Source: Microplitis mediator (taxonomy: Eukaryota; Arthropoda; Insecta; Hymenoptera; Braconidae). Taken from it: a stretch of 64,000 nucleotides of DNA. Location: assembly GCF_029852145.1 (NCBI RefSeq), contig NC_079979.1, positions 20,037,901 through 20,101,900 of the forward strand, read 5' to 3'. This document shows, in pieces, positions 61,963 through 64,000 of the stretch. The position numbers and the translations under genes were made by a program. Within the stretch, counting starts at the first letter, position 1; every line of letters begins with the position of its first letter. The notes below the pieces were generated by a model. The model did not search any database and was not told the origin of the DNA. It saw only the letters and a list, made by a program, of their open reading frames with translations.

Positions 61963-63221
61963 ATTTTTTAAAAAATAAAATTTCACATCGACACCAATAC
62001 AGATGACAGAAATAATAATCAAAAATAATAAAAAGTTGAAAAACTATTAAAAATTTAATTTTATTTTTTTCCATTCTAATATAGTAAAAATTTACTAAAT
62101 GACTTGTAAAATATGCTAATCTGTTTATGAATTTTTCATATAAATCATTAGCGTTTCAAAATTACTATCCAAATTTAGTAATTATTCTCATATTTTTTAG
62201 TAAAATTTACTATATTTTTTTCTCCGTGTACTTGAGTGCCCTTTCGAAAATTACCTTCACTGTGAAAGTTCTAATTCACACGGTCCTAAATTTAACACGT
62301 CCTGTAACTTTCACACAGCGTTGAAAATTCTAACACCACATCGCGGAAAATTTTTTACGGTGCAGATAATGAACACTCGGAAAAATGATGAGTTTAAATG
62401 ATTCATCACTTGTAATACGCGGATTAAATCGCGTAGGAGTTTGAATGAAGTCAGTGGTTGTGCAAAAAGATAGAGACACTATTATTGCTATCATCATCAT
62501 CATCATCATCATCATTATATTAGTACATACACGTGTGTATTGATGTACATAATAGTGTTGCGCCGAGTGTGGAGTAAATATACACTAGAGAAAAGGAAAG
62601 ACGTACAGATATAGACTGGTATATATATTTATATACTTGTAGCAAGCTTGTGCGCGATGGGACACGACAAGCAATCAACGTAAATCACTTGGTTGATGCT
62701 CAATTTAACAAGAAGGGTCATTATGATCTTAGAATCAAGTAACGAGCACGGGAAATGCTCGATGCTTGTCGATATATGTCTGCAGAAAAGTTATGTACTA
62801 CTCAAAGTTATTAAACTTTTGTAAATATTTATTTCCAGATATAATATTTTTAAAGTTTCATAAAATATCGAGCTTGAAAAATAGTCCCAAGTAAATTACT
62901 AGGTTTTTTTTTATATGGAGCACAGGGCAAGCAAATGATCTATTAACTGACTGTGCGATGGTTAAGTCACTTTGGCGTGGGTTCGTCGTGGGAATATACT
63001 TTTTCTTTTAATTTAACTGTAGATCAACGCATGGAACGTGATATATATATGTATATACATTCTCTCGTGTTTCGAGTAGTATATTAGAAGATGCATCATA
63101 TATATGAGAAATGTATATATAAATGAGAAAATGCATGCGAGTTTGTACGAAATGAAATGACGTAGAGTAGGAAATAAAATAAACAAATGAAAAAGAGAAG
63201 AAATAAAAGTGAGATGTGAAT

Positions 63222-63258
63222 ATATATATATATATATATAGATATATATATTTATAAA
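63222..63258. repeat. (TA)n run
   Basis: A short TA microsatellite, interrupted by one gata, in the scalloped 5' intron. Confidence 0.85.
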
Positions 63259-63540
63259 AGGAAGCAATAACTTGAGTGTTATAACAGCAGATCTTTATCA
63301 CCAACAAAATAACGGTTTCGCAATCCGTAAAACCGCTGATGCACTTTTCTTTATTCAACTTGTTTTATTTATCACACTAACATACATTTTATATTTATTT
63401 CTTATTTATGATATTCAATACAAATATAAAACTAGGAAGAGAGGTAAAACGGGAGAGGGGGGATTTTTTCTGTTCACTTTGAATATCATTAAAACGAAAA
63501 GATTGAAAGTATTTGAGTCCCCGAAAACAGTGTTTTCTTA

Positions 63541-64000
63541 AGTGCCCTCTCTCACACTAAAACCAAGTGTGTTACAAGTGTATTATTTTAACACATATTA
63601 AATGTGTCCCGAGTCGAAATTTAGAGCCTATATAGATCCCTATAGCCCTAAATAGATCCGATTTAGAGCCCTGTAGTCCTGTAGCTCCGACTTTGAACCC
63701 GGAGGTCCTAACATTCACTGAGAGGTCCGATTTTGAGCCTTCAAGTCCGACAATATTAGTCCCGTAATAAATTTGGATTCATTATAATTGAATAATTTAT
63801 GATGTTTATTATTAATATTATTATTATTACAATAAACTAGGGCTACAGGCCCTAAATCGGACCTAATTTTAATTTTCATCAGGTCCTAGATTGAGCCCGC
63901 AAGTGCCGAAAACGGAAATTTGAAGCACCTCAGGGACCAAAATTGGACCTAATTTAACATAGAAACAGACTCTATTTAGAGCCAAGTCCGAAATAGGTCC
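63541..64000. repeat. GGTCC/GGACC-rich repeat, cut by the window end
   Basis: Motifs such as gatttagagccctgtag, ggtccgattttgagcc, ggccctaaatcggacc and aattggacctaattta recur in both orientations around a central AT stretch (63765-63835). This suggests an inverted-repeat element of which the right end is missing. Confidence 0.6.

Larger units (their letters stand above)
61445..62229. repeat. MITE with ACACG-AGAAAAAA ends and AGTAAA motifs, carrying a nested family 3 copy
   Basis: The left end acacgaagaaaaaagtatag and right end tatatttttttctccgtgt are inverted; agtaaaaattact motifs recur near both ends. The family 3 copy at 61519-61741 sits inside it, and a tRNA-like stretch at 61895-61962 lies to its right. 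Confidence 0.78.
58973..64000 (-). other. Scalloped 5' intron (extends past the window)
   Basis: The region upstream of the TEA-domain exon. The missing TEA exon was searched for on the minus strand and not found. It holds the CTCCG-type element at 59746-59920, the GC-rich island at 60180-61400, the nested elements at 61445-62229, TA runs near 63222-63258, and a repeat truncated by the window end (63541-64000). Confidence 0.55.

Overview
The window looks like a very AT-rich insect nuclear genome: short introns with GT..AG borders, two developmental transcription factors with insect-type sequences, and many small non-autonomous DNA transposons. A hymenopteran such as a parasitoid wasp fits, but this is inference from composition and gene content. 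No rRNA genes, bacterial operons or CRISPR arrays were seen.

Six genes can be read, five complete and one partial. (1) and (2) are two tandem minus-strand acid-lipase genes (8924..6552, 391 aa; 12443..9204, 418 aa). Each has seven exons with identical intron phases, so they are a local duplication. (3) is a plus-strand gene of four exons (12880..14999, 465 aa). It has the N-terminal half of ANKRD27/VARP, including the VPS9 Rab-GEF domain, but ends before any ankyrin repeats. (4) is SAS-4/CENPJ on the minus strand (20621..15524, three coding exons, 1282 aa), the centriole assembly scaffold, convergent with gene 3. (5) is caudal on the plus strand (32268..40008, three exons, 392 aa) with a 6.4 kb first intron. 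(6) is scalloped/TEAD on the minus strand (58972..50260, six exons seen). It runs from mid-TEA domain through the complete YAP-binding domain, and its 5' exons lie beyond the window. A possible first coding exon of an unidentified plus-strand gene sits at 44333..44359.

The rest is mostly intergenic or intronic AT-rich DNA filled with repeats. At least eight families of palindromic or terminal-inverted-repeat elements (MITE-like) recur in introns and spacers. Several carry internal minisatellite arrays (2074-3462, 5465-6401, 9715-10430, 57624-58656), and at least four cases are nested insertions. Three are near-perfect long palindromes inside or beside genes (SAS-4 intron, a scalloped intron, downstream of scalloped).

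The genes do not form one pathway. Caudal and scalloped are developmental regulators, SAS-4 is cell-structural, and the lipases and VPS9 protein act in lipid digestion and endosomal traffic. The most unusual content is the VARP-like protein without ankyrins, the duplicated 3' splice site in its intron, and the repeat ecology of internally expanded and nested MITEs.
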